Assembly (NCBI RefSeq): GCF_963662735.1
Contig: NZ_OY759744.1
Location: 1,902,153-1,966,152, forward strand
Direction of reading: 5' to 3'
Length of the DNA: 64,000 nt
DNA from: an uncultured Methanoregula sp.
GTDB lineage: Archaea > Halobacteriota > Methanomicrobia > Methanomicrobiales > Methanospirillaceae
Each line of letters begins with the position of its first letter. Within the stretch, counting starts at the first letter, position 1. Below the pieces are notes generated by a model. That model worked only from the letters and a program-made list of their open reading frames with translations. It ran no database searches and was not told the origin of the DNA. Below, one piece after another: positions 17,390-26,369 of the stretch. The position numbers were made by a program, and so were the translations under genes.

Positions 17390-18856
17390 CTATCCCAGGA
17401 ACTTCCGGATATTTGCTGCCTGCAGGATCATCGGCTGGAGATCCTTGTTCCGGTTATCGTGGAGTGACTGGAGGATAGAGCCGGTGATCTGCCTGTGTAC
17501 CTCATGGGTTTCATCACCGCAGATTCGCACCGCTGCATCCTTCATTGACGGTGACAGGTACGGCGAATCCGGGTTCATGTACCGGATCGCATCAAGAAGA
17601 TCCCGGTCAAAATTCGCGTAAACTTCCCGTACAAACACAAGGTCATCCCGGCCAAGCGCGGACAACCCGAGAATCTCGGGGGGAACGCCAATCGAGTACA
17701 TGGCAGCAGTAAAGGTGATCGCCCGGGGCAGCGTGACCCCTCCGGTACTCCTGGTATACCCGAACAGGCCGATATGGAGTTTGCGTTTGCGCCTGCCCGG
17801 GATATGGGCTGCAACCCGGTTGACGATATCCGTGAGCGGGAGCAGCTCGTTGATGTATGCCTGCGTGTATCGCTCAATAATTTCACAGCACCGTTTTTCA
17901 TCAATGGCTGCCGGTGCAGCAACTTCGCGCTCTTCAAGTTGTTTTACGGCGGACTGCACCGCATCCAGCGGGTAGTCGTACTTGAACGCGGACTGGATAG
18001 TGAAGGTATGTGCCGACGGGTACTCGGCGCTGACCCGGTCCACGGTATCCGGCCGGAGGTTACCCCTGAACGGTGCCGACCCGACCCCGATGATCGGGAA
18101 GATCGGTATGCCGGTCCGTTCCTGCAGGGCATTGAGGTTGAAGAGGGTAATCTTGTTGAGGAGGACTGCGCTGACAAGCCCGTAGTTCATGGCCGGGTCC
18201 GAGCGGGCCAGAAAGACCCGCTGGTAGGGGAGCTGCTTGTCGAGCAGGTACCGGTGTACGGTTGTGTGGGCGCCAAGCATACTCTTCTGGTCTTCAAATA
18301 ACGGGATCACGTTGATGTGTCTGGGGGCAAATGTCCCGATCCAGTCGGCGATAGTAGTATCCCTTCCGCCGAGCCGTTTGTACTGCTTGCCGATCACAAA
18401 ATCCGCGTAATACTGGTAGATGTTGTCGATGGCGGTATGGGAATCTGTCATCGGCAGAATGACTTCAAAGATCGGGGCGATATCTTCCTTGTAGAAGAGT
18501 TTTGCACTGTCGAACGAGCGGGGAATGCTTTCCAGGGTTTCGAGCAGGATTTTGGCCTCGGCCTTCTCCACCTGAGGGTTCGGCACACGGAGGGTGAGGA
18601 AAATATCCTGTCCCAGTTTTTTTTCTGAAAAGAACGGGGAGTAGGTGGTCAGAAGCTTCTTGACAACAAAGTTGTCCACTTCCTTTCCCTCGCAGTCCCA
18701 CATCTGCTCCCGGCAGTTGAGGTGGGAGTAGACATAATATGCTTCTCTGACTTCATCCTCGCCACCGAGTTCGGATGATTCTGCAAAAAATGGCACATGG
18801 ACATTGTCCGGGTGCTGGGTGCTCATGCATTTGGGGATTCTTGGCAATTCATCCAT
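17390..18856 (-). CDS. ppcA: Phosphoenolpyruvate carboxylase, archaeal type
   Basis: The protein (488 residues from the ATG at 18856; 508 from 18916) belongs to the short archaeal PEP carboxylase family. It opens with RIPKCMSTQHPDNV, has EVREAYYVYSHLNCREQMWDCEGKEVDNFV, and later FPIIGVGSAPFRGNLRPD and HIGLFGYTRSTGGVTLPRA, all family stretches. The enzyme adds bicarbonate to PEP to make oxaloacetate, feeding the incomplete reductive TCA branch to 2-oxoglutarate and aspartate. It is smaller than the bacterial enzyme and not its homologue in close sequence. I prefer the shorter start because conserved sequence begins soon after it. It stands as a single gene. Confidence 0.95.
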   Translation of the reverse strand: MDELPRIPKCMSTQHPDNVHVPFFAESSELGGEDEVREAYYVYSHLNCREQMWDCEGKEVDNFVVKKLLTTYSPFFSEKKLGQDIFLTLRVPNPQVEKAEAKILLETLESIPRSFDSAKLFYKEDIAPIFEVILPMTDSHTAIDNIYQYYADFVIGKQYKRLGGRDTTIADWIGTFAPRHINVIPLFEDQKSMLGAHTTVHRYLLDKQLPYQRVFLARSDPAMNYGLVSAVLLNKITLFNLNALQERTGIPIFPIIGVGSAPFRGNLRPDTVDRVSAEYPSAHTFTIQSAFKYDYPLDAVQSAVKQLEEREVAAPAAIDEKRCCEIIERYTQAYINELLPLTDIVNRVAAHIPGRRKRKLHIGLFGYTRSTGGVTLPRAITFTAAMYSIGVPPEILGLSALGRDDLVFVREVYANFDRDLLDAIRYMNPDSPYLSPSMKDAAVRICGDETHEVHRQITGSILQSLHDNRNKDLQPMILQAANIRKFLG

Positions 18857-19044
18857 GGAATTCACCGGCGCCGGGAATTTCCGGTCAGTTGTCCATGAAT
18901 TGTTATCGTCAACCATATTTATTTTTGAGGTTGACGAACTCGCAATCCTTTCTTCTTACCGGAATAATGTGCAACGGACTTTCTCCCCAGGCCGTTTTGA
19001 AAAAATCGCCTGATTTATCTGGGGGAAAACCTCACCTATTAGTA

Positions 19045-19590
19045 ATGGAAAAAAGGCAGTGTCTGTTCCTGGTTATCCTTGTTACCGGTATCGTTCTCTT
19101 CACCGCCGGTTGCATCCAGAGCCAGCCTGGTGTTACTTCCCCGGCACCGGCTGCAACCAGCACTGTACTGCCGAAAACCTCTGTTTCCAATGAAACGCTT
19201 GTTGCCTTTGTCAACAGTGCAGTTGCCTATGTAAAAACAAATGGCAAAGAAAGAGCTCTTGCAGAATTTTCCAATCCGAATGGATCGTTTGTCAGGGGCG
19301 AACTCTATATCTATGCCTATGATTTCAATGGCACTACGCTTGCCCACCCAATCAACCCGGAGTCGGTCGGAAAACTCCGGGAGGGGGCCAATGGTGTATT
19401 TGTTAAGGAAATGGGTGCTGCAATCAGGAATGGCAGTGGTTATTACCGGTTCGTGTACATCAATCCTCTCCACAACAACACGGTCGAATCCAAACTCGGG
19501 TATGGTGCACCGATAGATCAGGACTGGTGGCTTGGTTCCGGGGTGTATGCCGGGCCGGTAGATCCTGCTCCCGCACATGCCGGTAAATGA
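19045..19590 (+). CDS. Cache-domain lipoprotein
   Basis: The 181-residue product has a lipoprotein signal (lipobox LFTAGC) and a single Cache-2 type sensor domain: VAYVKTNGKERALAEFSNPNG, ELYIYAYDFNGTTLAHPINPE, and GSGYYRFVYINPLHNNTVESKLGYG. This domain usually binds small ligands as the outer part of receptors; here it is alone with no membrane kinase or methyl-accepting part, so it may pass a ligand to another receptor or work as a periplasmic-type binding protein. Divergent from ppcA, with the promoter regions sharing 18857-19044. Confidence 0.8.
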   Translation: MEKRQCLFLVILVTGIVLFTAGCIQSQPGVTSPAPAATSTVLPKTSVSNETLVAFVNSAVAYVKTNGKERALAEFSNPNGSFVRGELYIYAYDFNGTTLAHPINPESVGKLREGANGVFVKEMGAAIRNGSGYYRFVYINPLHNNTVESKLGYGAPIDQDWWLGSGVYAGPVDPAPAHAGK

Positions 19591-19785
19591 GCACACCAGT
19601 TCATTTTTCCGGAGCTACGGACTCCATAATCCGGCCAAACGCTCCTGGCTCGCTGACCCATGGTTACCCTGACACGCGTGGACCATCCGGATAACCCGTT
19701 TAAAGGGTGTTTTGGTGAACTCTGAAATACCTATCATAAAGGTTGTCCATTAGTCTTATGGTCTGGAGAACGTCATAGAAAGAAG

Positions 19786-20340
19786 ATGGTTGATAAAAAA
19801 TACGAATCCCTGAAAATTGAAAACATCGTTGCATCCGGTGTCATCGCCGAGTCCATCGATCTGGCTGAATTTTCAGATAAGATCGAGAACTGCGAACTCA
19901 ATAAGAAGCGATTTCCCGGCGCTGTCTATCGCATCGCGGATCCCAAGATTGCCTGCCTCATCTTCTCGTCCGGGAAGATCGTGATCACCGGCGTCCGCAA
20001 CGATAAGGCACTCGCAGACGGGCTTGCGATCGTTCTCAAATCGTTAAAAACTGCCGGCATCGAACCCCTCAAAGTGCCCCGGATTGCGATCACCAATATG
20101 GTCTGTTCGTACAATCTCGACCGGTACATCAATCTCAACAAGCTGGCCGTCACCCTCAATGTCGAAAATGTCGAGTACGAACCCGAACAGTTCCCCGGCC
20201 TTGTCTACCGGATCAAAGAACCGAGAATTGTTGTTCTTATCTTCTCGTCCGGAAAGATCATTCTCACCGGGGGTAAGACCCTTGAAGATGTCAAGAACGG
20301 ACTTGACGTTCTCGAAAAGAAGCTCGAAAGCCTCAGGTAA
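19786..20340 (+). CDS. tbp: TATA-box-binding protein
   Basis: The 184-residue protein is an archaeal TBP made of two direct repeats of the saddle fold. Matching parts are FPGAVYRIADPKIACLIFSSGKIVITG in the first half and the corresponding FPGLVYRIKEP with SSGKIILTG in the second. It binds the TATA box and recruits TFB to start transcription. An acidic C-terminal tail seen in some archaeal TBPs is lacking (ends KLESLR). It is a lone gene; TATA-like candidates upstream include GTTTAAAGG near 19699 and TATCATAAAGG near 19732. Confidence 0.97.
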   Translation: MVDKKYESLKIENIVASGVIAESIDLAEFSDKIENCELNKKRFPGAVYRIADPKIACLIFSSGKIVITGVRNDKALADGLAIVLKSLKTAGIEPLKVPRIAITNMVCSYNLDRYINLNKLAVTLNVENVEYEPEQFPGLVYRIKEPRIVVLIFSSGKIILTGGKTLEDVKNGLDVLEKKLESLR

Positions 20341-20557
20341 TCTGAATTTTTTCATTTTTCTTCGCGGTCCTGCCAGATGCAACGCCCATTAAGGACCCTG
20401 GTTGCATCACTTATCGCAACCGTTTATTTTGCTGCCCGCCGGCACGGCGCAAATAATCAGGGATGTTTGAGGCAAGGATGGAATACCAATGGTGGTGCAG
20501 CACCAGCTGTTCCGGTTTTTATAAAAACCATTAACCCTCCAGCGCACTTGTAAGAGC

Positions 20558-20785
20558 ATGGTGATACTTCTGGAACGACAAACCGTCAAGTCCCGTATTC
20601 TTCGCTCTGTCGGATATGATGAAACCACCAAAATCCTGGAGATAGAATTCCAGACTGGACTGGTTTACCATTATCTGGGTGTTCCTCCAAAAGTCTTTGC
20701 GGATCTCATGCATTCCAGTGAGACTGGAAAATACTTTTCCGAGAAAGTCCGGCCCAGGTTCCAGGCAAAGCAGGTTGCCGGGTAA
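20558..20785 (+). CDS. KTSC domain protein
   Basis: The 75-residue product is a complete KTSC domain, a small beta-rich fold found alone or fused to nucleic-acid-binding proteins. It shows SVGYDETTKILEIEFQTG, VYHYLGVPPKVFADLM and the closing GKYFSEKVRPRF. The exact role is not known; links to RNA metabolism have been proposed from fusions. It follows the TBP gene by about 215 nt but has its own start context, so the two are probably separate units. Confidence 0.85.
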   Translation: MVILLERQTVKSRILRSVGYDETTKILEIEFQTGLVYHYLGVPPKVFADLMHSSETGKYFSEKVRPRFQAKQVAG

Positions 20786-21321
20786 ATATCTTTTGGAGAA
20801 CTCCTGCACGATGACATGGACTCCCGGTGAAAACGTGAAACCATTTCACCACAGTTTCCCTGAATTTTTTTTATCGTTATGCAGTTTTTTAGAAAAATTA
20901 TTTTCCCTTCGCCCGTGTTGATAAAAAACAATCTGTTCCTGCCAGAAAATCCCATGATCCCGTGGCTTTGCCCTGCTGCTTCCGGATGACCGGCTGTCAG
21001 GCCGTGAAGTCGGATTCCCGGGTTTCCACCCGCATCCATGCACGTTGGCACGTTTGGGAGTGACTTTTGCCTTCCCAATTGATCCCTGTTAACACGGTAA
21101 CTGACATGGTCCTTTCACGATATAAAACAGGGAAAAATACTCAATACTGACATGGTATCTGACACGCTTTTTTGCGAAACTGACATGGTCGTTGTCCCGG
21201 ACAGGCCAATCGGAGCCCGTATAGGGGTTATCCGGGAAGTACCCTGGAACAAGGGGTGCTGCAGGGGATCTGCAAACCATTAAGAGTCTTTGTTGAAGTA
21301 GTAATGAGAAGAGGATATTGC
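20786..21321 (+). other. Gene-free stretch with repeated 11-mers
   Basis: About 535 nt with no supported gene between the KTSC gene and the flavin-binding protein gene. Its second half holds three copies of an 11-nt word, described separately. AT content is a little higher than in the genes around it. Confidence 0.5.
21100..21189. repeat. Three direct copies of ACTGACATGGT, possible IS-end remnant
   Basis: The word ACTGACATGGT stands at 21100-21110, 21146-21156 and 21179-21189, with start-to-start distances of 46 and 33 nt; a partial TCTGACACG lies inside at about 21157. Several short TGACA-type repeats near one end are typical of IS21-family elements, but no istA/istB gene is here, so this may be a leftover end or a binding-site array for a regulator. 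Confidence 0.5.
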
Positions 21322-21720
21322 ATGGTAAAACTGACCGATGAAATAAAAGAATCGCTGACGGGAACAAAGATCGTGTTCCTGGCAACCTCTTCAAAGAGCA
21401 GCATGCCCAACGCAGTTCCGATCGGGGCGTTCAAGCTTCTGGACGATGAAACGCTTCTTATCTCGGACCAGTTCTTCCATAAGACGCTCCAGAACCTGAA
21501 AGAGAACCCGCAGGCAGTCATATCCTGGTGGGGCGAGAAAGGCGGTTTCCAGCTCAAGGGTTCGACAACCCTCCACACGAACGACGAGATCTTCCGGCAG
21601 GATGTGGCGTGGATGAAAGAGCTCCGGCCCAACCTTACACCAAAGTCCGCAGTAATCCTGAAGATCACCGATGTCTTCAATCTCAAACCCGGCGCCGATG
21701 CCGGAAAGAAGATACTTTGA
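21322..21720 (+). CDS. Pyridoxamine 5'-phosphate oxidase-like flavin split-barrel protein
   Basis: The 132-residue product matches the split-barrel flavin-binding family: KIVFLATSSKSSMPNAVPIGAF, the strand-loop DDETLLISDQFFHKTLQNLKENPQAVISWW, and late LTPKSAVILKITDVFNL. Members bind FMN or F420 and reduce or oxidise small substrates. I chose the ATG at 21322 for its upstream purine-rich GAGGAT. It is a single gene. In a methanogen it may use F420, but nothing in the sequence decides this. Confidence 0.8.
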   Translation: MVKLTDEIKESLTGTKIVFLATSSKSSMPNAVPIGAFKLLDDETLLISDQFFHKTLQNLKENPQAVISWWGEKGGFQLKGSTTLHTNDEIFRQDVAWMKELRPNLTPKSAVILKITDVFNLKPGADAGKKIL

Positions 21721-21967
21721 TCTTTACGGTATAATTCCGGAATGTACAACGATTTGGAAATCTCTCTTTTTTATAAGCTGGTTTTTCATCCGGTTCAATA
21801 CCGGTTATTCCCAAGAGCGATCACACAGCACTCGTCTCATTTTTTTCAGTGACCCGCATCGTATCAGCCCGGCCACGCCTTTGCTCGTTCCTGTGAAACA
21901 ATGAATGCGATCGGATCAGCGGGAATCAGTGAACCGGGAAATCCATACCGGGGAAAAAAAGAAAAAA

Positions 21968-22489
21968 TCAGGGGAGAGCCGGTTTATCGTTCTTTACCTG
22001 GATGACCAGACTGAACGTCTCATCGGTATTTGTTACCCCTTCCCATGGACGAATGGAGACCGCCTTGAATGTGTAAGTGTCGAAGGTTGTTGGCGAAAGG
22101 AACCATTCGTGATAACCGGGCGCACCCATAAGGGCGGTGTTCGGGGCGACATAGGAATCAGAGACGACCGTAAGTCCTCTCGAAGGAGTTGCATTCCATA
22201 TGTACCCGGTGGTCGGGTTCTCATTCAGCCGGACCAGTACGCGCTCCCCTGCCGGGATCGTGATAATCTGCCCGTTTGAGGTGCTGTTTACAAAGAGGGT
22301 CTGGACACTGGCTTCGGTTCCCGTACCGGCAGGTGATGTTGTCGATGATGTGAGCGGGACACTGGTTGTGGGTACAACGGTAACTGTCGGGTGTCCGATC
22401 TCCGCTGTCGGGGTCGTGCACCCTGCTATCAGTCCTGCTGCGAGAATGAAAATGCAGCCGATTACTGTAATTGGATATGCTGTTTTCAT
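21968..22489 (-). CDS. Chagasin-family (I42) protease-inhibitor lipoprotein
   Basis: The 173-residue product has a lipoprotein signal (lipobox LIAGC) and a Thr/Ser/Pro-rich spacer (about 25-60), then a chagasin-like immunoglobulin fold. Its three loop motifs are present: NPTTGYIW (about residue 93), GAPGYHEWFLS and RPWEG. In the family these loops block papain-type cysteine proteases. The tether places the inhibitor outside the cell, where it could protect against foreign cysteine proteases. It is the second surface protease inhibitor in the window beside the serpin at 1342-2676. Confidence 0.88.
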   Translation of the reverse strand: MKTAYPITVIGCIFILAAGLIAGCTTPTAEIGHPTVTVVPTTSVPLTSSTTSPAGTGTEASVQTLFVNSTSNGQIITIPAGERVLVRLNENPTTGYIWNATPSRGLTVVSDSYVAPNTALMGAPGYHEWFLSPTTFDTYTFKAVSIRPWEGVTNTDETFSLVIQVKNDKPALP

Positions 22490-22752
22490 GGTAGTCACTT
22501 TTTAAATAACTACATATTTATACCATGGAATTTTGATAAACCTAGCGATAACTGCGTTTTTTTTTGCACTTAACCGGCAGGATCCATCTGCGACCGTCAG
22601 TTCCGGTTCTGCCGGTTTTGCCTGGGATTTATCCGGCGAACCGGTCCGGCATGGATATGGAGCCCGTGAATTTTTCCGGAATTTCAGATGCGCTGAATCT
22701 ATAGGATCAAAAAGCAATGCCTCATCAGGAATATCAGGGAAGCGTATTAACA

Positions 22753-23415
22753 ATGGCGAATTATGTCCTGGTTCACGGCGGCAACATGACAACTGCCACC
22801 TGGAATAACCTTACCCGGTATGAGCCGGTAGATACTCCAGACGGCACGATGGGTGGAAGGATCTGGGATCCCATGGTGTCGGCTCTCACGGTGCATAACC
22901 ATCATGTCCTTGCGCCGACACTCCGGGACGAACACCATGCCAGCCTCACCGCCCATATCGGGCAGGTCGGTGATTTAATTGCTGAACATAACCTGTGGAA
23001 TATTATTCTGGTCGGGCACAGTTATGGCGGGATGATAATAACCGGTGTTGCTGCAAAGATGCCGGACAGGATCCGCCACCTGGTGTATATCGATGCTGCA
23101 TTGCCGGATCCGGGGCAATCCCTGTTTGATATTATTGCTTCCGGCGGCCGCGATCCCCGGTCGTTTATCGGCCTGGAACCGGCAGCACCCTATGTGGAAA
23201 AACTGCAGTTTGATCCTGAAAAAATACAATCCTTGAAAAAAACCTATATCCTCTGCAGGGAAAGCGAGTTTGCATCTGTCACCCGTGTTGCACAGAAAAA
23301 AATTGCCGGTGCAGGAAACGAATGGACCTACCGTGAGCTGCCGACATCCCACGTGCCGATGGCCAGCATGCCGGATGAGCTTGCACAACTATTGCTGGAT
23401 GCAGCAAAAAAATAA
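22753..23415 (+). CDS. Alpha/beta hydrolase
   Basis: The 220-residue product has the hydrolase fold marks: YVLVHGGNMTTATW with the oxyanion loop, the nucleophile elbow VGHSYGGM, and a likely catalytic His in TSHVPMASMP near the end. It has no signal peptide and should be cytoplasmic. The short size and HGG motif resemble the esterase/salicylate-methylesterase-like group, but substrate is unknown. The ATG at 22753 is directly before the first strand; the in-frame stretch upstream is not family-like. Confidence 0.85.
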   Translation: MANYVLVHGGNMTTATWNNLTRYEPVDTPDGTMGGRIWDPMVSALTVHNHHVLAPTLRDEHHASLTAHIGQVGDLIAEHNLWNIILVGHSYGGMIITGVAAKMPDRIRHLVYIDAALPDPGQSLFDIIASGGRDPRSFIGLEPAAPYVEKLQFDPEKIQSLKKTYILCRESEFASVTRVAQKKIAGAGNEWTYRELPTSHVPMASMPDELAQLLLDAAKK

Positions 23416-23505
23416 TTTTCACGTGAAATTTGCCGCATTCATGGCAGATATCCGTATGAACGGATTATTTAAGCGATGACTTTCAACCCCCTAGCTGAGA
23501 AAAAA

Positions 23506-23847
23506 ATGAGAAAAACTTCCGATCTGGCAGACGAGATGCTCAAAGAAGCAAAAACCACCTGGCTTGTTGCGATTGCTGTCGGGTTTGAGACGGAGACGCA
23601 ATTCGTATTCAGTTCGCGAAAATATCCCCTGGATGAACTGAACATGCTCGTACGAAAAGGGGGAGCTCCCCTGGGACTGCTGCGCTTTGAAAAAGAGAAG
23701 GCCACAATCCAGGGATCGTACCGCCCGTTCGGGGAATACGAGAATGAGGACTGGGTAAAACAGTATCTTGCAGGGCTCCTCGGGAATACCGGGGAGATCA
23801 TTGAATTAAGCCGGCAGGAGACGCATGGTCTCCCCAAAGCGTATTGA
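23506..23847 (+). CDS. Small protein of unknown function
   Basis: The 113-residue product is soluble and charged, starting MRKTSDLADEMLKEAKTTW, with a probable short beta sheet around VAIAVGFETETQFVFSS. I chose the ATG at 23506, not 23476, since a TATA-like TTATTTAA at about 23463-23470 puts the transcription start near 23495. No family is recognised. An overlapping minus-strand frame (23806-24027) touches its end. Confidence 0.55.
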   Translation: MRKTSDLADEMLKEAKTTWLVAIAVGFETETQFVFSSRKYPLDELNMLVRKGGAPLGLLRFEKEKATIQGSYRPFGEYENEDWVKQYLAGLLGNTGEIIELSRQETHGLPKAY

Positions 23848-24027
23848 TCCCCTCCAAAATCCCCTTGATTTTCCTGTTCCGGATTGTGGAAATTCATCAT
23901 CCGTGTACAACTTCTTTTCCGGTAAACGGGTGATAACCTGAACGCCCGGCCCTGAAAAGTTGGCAAATGCGGGCTCACGCCTGAATGCGAGCCGGTTGTT
24001 CTTTCCCGTCCGCTTGAATGTTACCAT
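23806..24027 (-). CDS. Doubtful small open frame in a gene-poor stretch
   Basis: A 73-codon frame, starting MVTFKRTGKNNRLAF, with a basic N-terminus and no recognised family. Its end overlaps the last 40 nt of the plus-strand gene at 23506-23847. I see no ribosome site. It is listed because the stretch 23848-24156 would otherwise be empty; nothing else is seen there. Confidence 0.25.
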   Translation of the reverse strand: MVTFKRTGKNNRLAFRREPAFANFSGPGVQVITRLPEKKLYTDDEFPQSGTGKSRGFWRGSIRFGETMRLLPA

Positions 24028-24156
24028 TAGATATTCCACATTGAATTGCCGGCCGTGAATTTTTTTTCGGTCTTCTTATCGTCCCGGTTTTTTATATCAT
24101 TCAGGCCGTGTATGGGACAATCCAGATATGCATGAAAAATAAAGTTATTCATAACC

Positions 24157-24957
24157 ATGAAGATGCTCCGGACCCCCCTGCCAATCGCCCATCTGTCACG
24201 GCTGGAGCGGTGCGGATCACAAGAACTGTTCGGTATATTCGAGACCTGCCTGAAAACCGGCTCGAAAAAATCAGCGTACGGCCCGCTTCCCGACGCATGG
24301 GGGAGACTTTTTTCCGAGATATTCCTGTCCGCCGAGGAGCTGGTGGACGAGATGCAACGGGGGGAACGCCGGTTCAGCGAAGATCATGAGCGCATGCTGA
24401 AGGAATTCATCAGGGCGGACTGTGCCAGCGGGGGCTCGTTTGTCATTGACGTAATAAAAAATGGCGGGAAGATCGACAGGGCAGCCCTGATCATGATCGC
24501 GGACCTCGAGAATCTTGCAGAAATCGAATACAATGGGAAGACGGCGATCCAGCTGCTTACCGAAGCATGCGATAAAAGAGTGAGACCGGTGCTTATCCGG
24601 AAAGCGGGGAAACGACTGCTCTCCCAAATCTATGACCGGTGGGGCATTCCCCTCATTTTCACGATATTTGGCCTGTGCGATGTGTGCATGGAAGATCTTG
24701 AAGCCATAGCATCCGTATTTTCGCGGGACGAGCTCAAACATATCATGAGCCGGAACAGGACCGGGAACAATGCCCTCGATGTATTCATAAATGTTGCAGC
24801 ATCGATCAAGAGATATCCGCCAACGGAACGGAATAAGTCCCTGGAACGTAACGCGTTCTATGTCCCGGCCGCAAAGGATACGAAAAAGGAAGGGCCGGAG
24901 AAACCGGTCAGAATTAAAAAGATCTCCGGGTTGCCGGACCGTGCCGGAAAAAAATGA
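24157..24957 (+). CDS. Unknown protein with possible helical repeats
   Basis: The 266-residue product is soluble, with a helical central part. The stretch GGKIDRAALIMIADLENLAEIEYNGKTAIQLL recalls an ankyrin-type unit (G-x-T/A-x-L-x-x-A, N-G-x-T-A-I-x-L-L), though I can see only one good copy. The C-terminal 35 residues are Lys/Pro-rich and probably disordered. It has two Cys around LCDVCMEDLE, not a metal site by spacing. No family or operon partner is clear. Confidence 0.6.
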   Translation: MKMLRTPLPIAHLSRLERCGSQELFGIFETCLKTGSKKSAYGPLPDAWGRLFSEIFLSAEELVDEMQRGERRFSEDHERMLKEFIRADCASGGSFVIDVIKNGGKIDRAALIMIADLENLAEIEYNGKTAIQLLTEACDKRVRPVLIRKAGKRLLSQIYDRWGIPLIFTIFGLCDVCMEDLEAIASVFSRDELKHIMSRNRTGNNALDVFINVAASIKRYPPTERNKSLERNAFYVPAAKDTKKEGPEKPVRIKKISGLPDRAGKK

Positions 24958-25107
24958 GGAATATCATTTCCTGTTGAGTCATCCGCTTTTTCACCGGGCA
25001 TGAATGGTGAATGAATTTCCTTCTCTGTCCTGGTTTCTGTAATTATTTCTTCCGGAACTGCATTTGTCATTCCTGCTGCCGGGAATTTTTACTGTACCCG
25101 GTGATAA

Positions 25108-25539
25108 TCAGAGCGGCCACCGGCATTTACGGTCTGCAAGGGCCCGGCACCGGTTGAAGTAGGTCTCGCCCCAGATCCACGGCTGGTAGGTGCAGCACAT
25201 GTCGGGTTTCACCTGGTGGATCCCGCAGAGGTACCGCGTTTTTGTCACCCTGCGCAGGAACGGGCAGACCGTGACGTACTCCCCGGTATCGGGATGGCGC
25301 ATCTCGACCGAGACAACATTCCCGAGGTCTTCGGCCCTGAGGTCGGTACACGGTACAGGTTCTCCCCGTTCCATGAACGCGACAAACCAGCGCAGGATAT
25401 CGGTCCGGCCCTGTTCTATCCAGACGTAAACATTTGGTACGGTCGGCGTAACGCCGGGCCCCAGTATCCGGCAGCAGAGTCCGCACTGCTCGCAGGGCTC
25501 ATCATCCATTCCCGGTTCATCCATGGTTTTTCTATCCAC
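25108..25539 (-). CDS. YkgJ-family cysteine-cluster protein
   Basis: The 143-residue protein has the family pattern CEQCGLCC near the N-terminus, VCPFL in the middle and the spaced CGIHQVKPDMC with a final NRCRALADRKC. These cysteines are thought to hold zinc or an iron-sulfur cluster; the function of the family is not known. It is soluble. Starts at 25539, 25524 and 25509 all keep the cysteines; the last would leave only four residues before the first motif. Confidence 0.85.
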   Translation of the reverse strand: MDRKTMDEPGMDDEPCEQCGLCCRILGPGVTPTVPNVYVWIEQGRTDILRWFVAFMERGEPVPCTDLRAEDLGNVVSVEMRHPDTGEYVTVCPFLRRVTKTRYLCGIHQVKPDMCCTYQPWIWGETYFNRCRALADRKCRWPL

Positions 25540-25648
25540 TATTCAGCCGGCATCTGGATAATGTTTTTGAGGCACGGTTCCGGCACCGGAATTTGCCGGT
25601 TTACAACCAACCTCTCCCCCAGTCATCCCGGCACCCGGGATTTCAGAC

Positions 25649-25930
25649 TTACGGCAGTTTGCCTTTTTTCGTTATCTTTTCCGGAGTTGGCCGGTCCTCG
25701 TGAGTGCCATGGTCCGTATTAAGGGCATGGTCTGCGGGATGCGTGTGGGGATGATGCCGGGGTGAGTCGGTAGGTTGTTTCTGGGGGTGGTGTGCCGGGT
25801 GCGGCTGGGGGTGAGATTCCGGGTGATGCCGGGTCTCCTCATTGTTGCGCTTTTTGTCCTGGCTGGTATCCGATCCATCATGGGCCTTGGAAGAAACCGC
25901 TTTTGTGTCACGTCTTTGTCTGGGTGTCAT
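25649..25930 (-). CDS. His/Pro-rich low-complexity protein
   Basis: The 93-residue product is basic at both ends and has a central block, about 35-75, with repeated HHP, SHPQPHPAHHP and HHPHTHP, some 15 histidines in 40 residues. Such stretches can bind nickel, zinc or copper; methanogens need much nickel. There is no signal peptide. The ATG at 25930 lies 27 nt after a good TATA box, which is the best support that the gene is real, since repetitive DNA of this kind gives open frames in more than one phase. Confidence 0.5.
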   Translation of the reverse strand: MTPRQRRDTKAVSSKAHDGSDTSQDKKRNNEETRHHPESHPQPHPAHHPQKQPTDSPRHHPHTHPADHALNTDHGTHEDRPTPEKITKKGKLP

Positions 25931-25950
25931 GGACAATAATCCCGTTCCCC

Positions 25951-25963
25951 ATTAATAAAATAT
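25951..25963 (-). promoter_or_regulatory. TATA box of the His-rich gene
   Basis: Reads ATATTTTATTAAT on the minus strand, centred about 27 nt from the ATG at 25930, as in leaderless archaeal transcripts. It stands out from the GC-rich flanks. Confidence 0.55.
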
Positions 25964-25979
25964 GGGAATGGAGCAGGGA

Positions 25980-26228
25980 TCAACCCGGTGCCGTTCTTAT
26001 CTGGCATACGGGTACGGGAGAAAAGGTACGGCTCTTATCTGCGGAAGGAGTCCGGATGGTGAAACGGCTCCGGCAGTGGTTGCAGGGAGCTGCGTGTGTC
26101 TCCCTGAGATGGTCTTTCCGGGTTTTTGCAACGATGATATTCTCTGCAGAACATGCCGGGCAGGAGAACCGGATAACATACCCGGCTCTGGTTCCTTTTA
26201 TTTCGGGGTTTAATGGCTCATTTGTCAT
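25980..26228 (-). CDS. Small zinc-ribbon protein, paralogue A
   Basis: The 82-residue product has two CxxC-type knuckles, CPAC and CNHC, 30 residues apart, as in a zinc ribbon, inside a pattern shared with the gene at 26481-26678: GTRAGxVIRxxCPxCxAE, then IVxKTxxDHxxE and CxxCRSRxT. It has a longer C-terminal tail than its paralogue. The ATG at 26228 was chosen by homology. Small zinc ribbons often bind nucleic acid or protein partners; no function is known here. Confidence 0.7.
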   Translation of the reverse strand: MTNEPLNPEIKGTRAGYVIRFSCPACSAENIIVAKTRKDHLRETHAAPCNHCRSRFTIRTPSADKSRTFSPVPVCQIRTAPG

Positions 26229-26369
26229 AGATATTCGTTCGGGTGGGTTGTTTAGCGTCGGCACAACCACGATAAGCCTGCCTGGAAGCCAGGACCTCTG
26301 TGCAAAAAAGGTTTCGAAGGTGAGAGGACCCTGCTCTGTTACAGGGATCCTGATGGGAGCAGATCTGTT

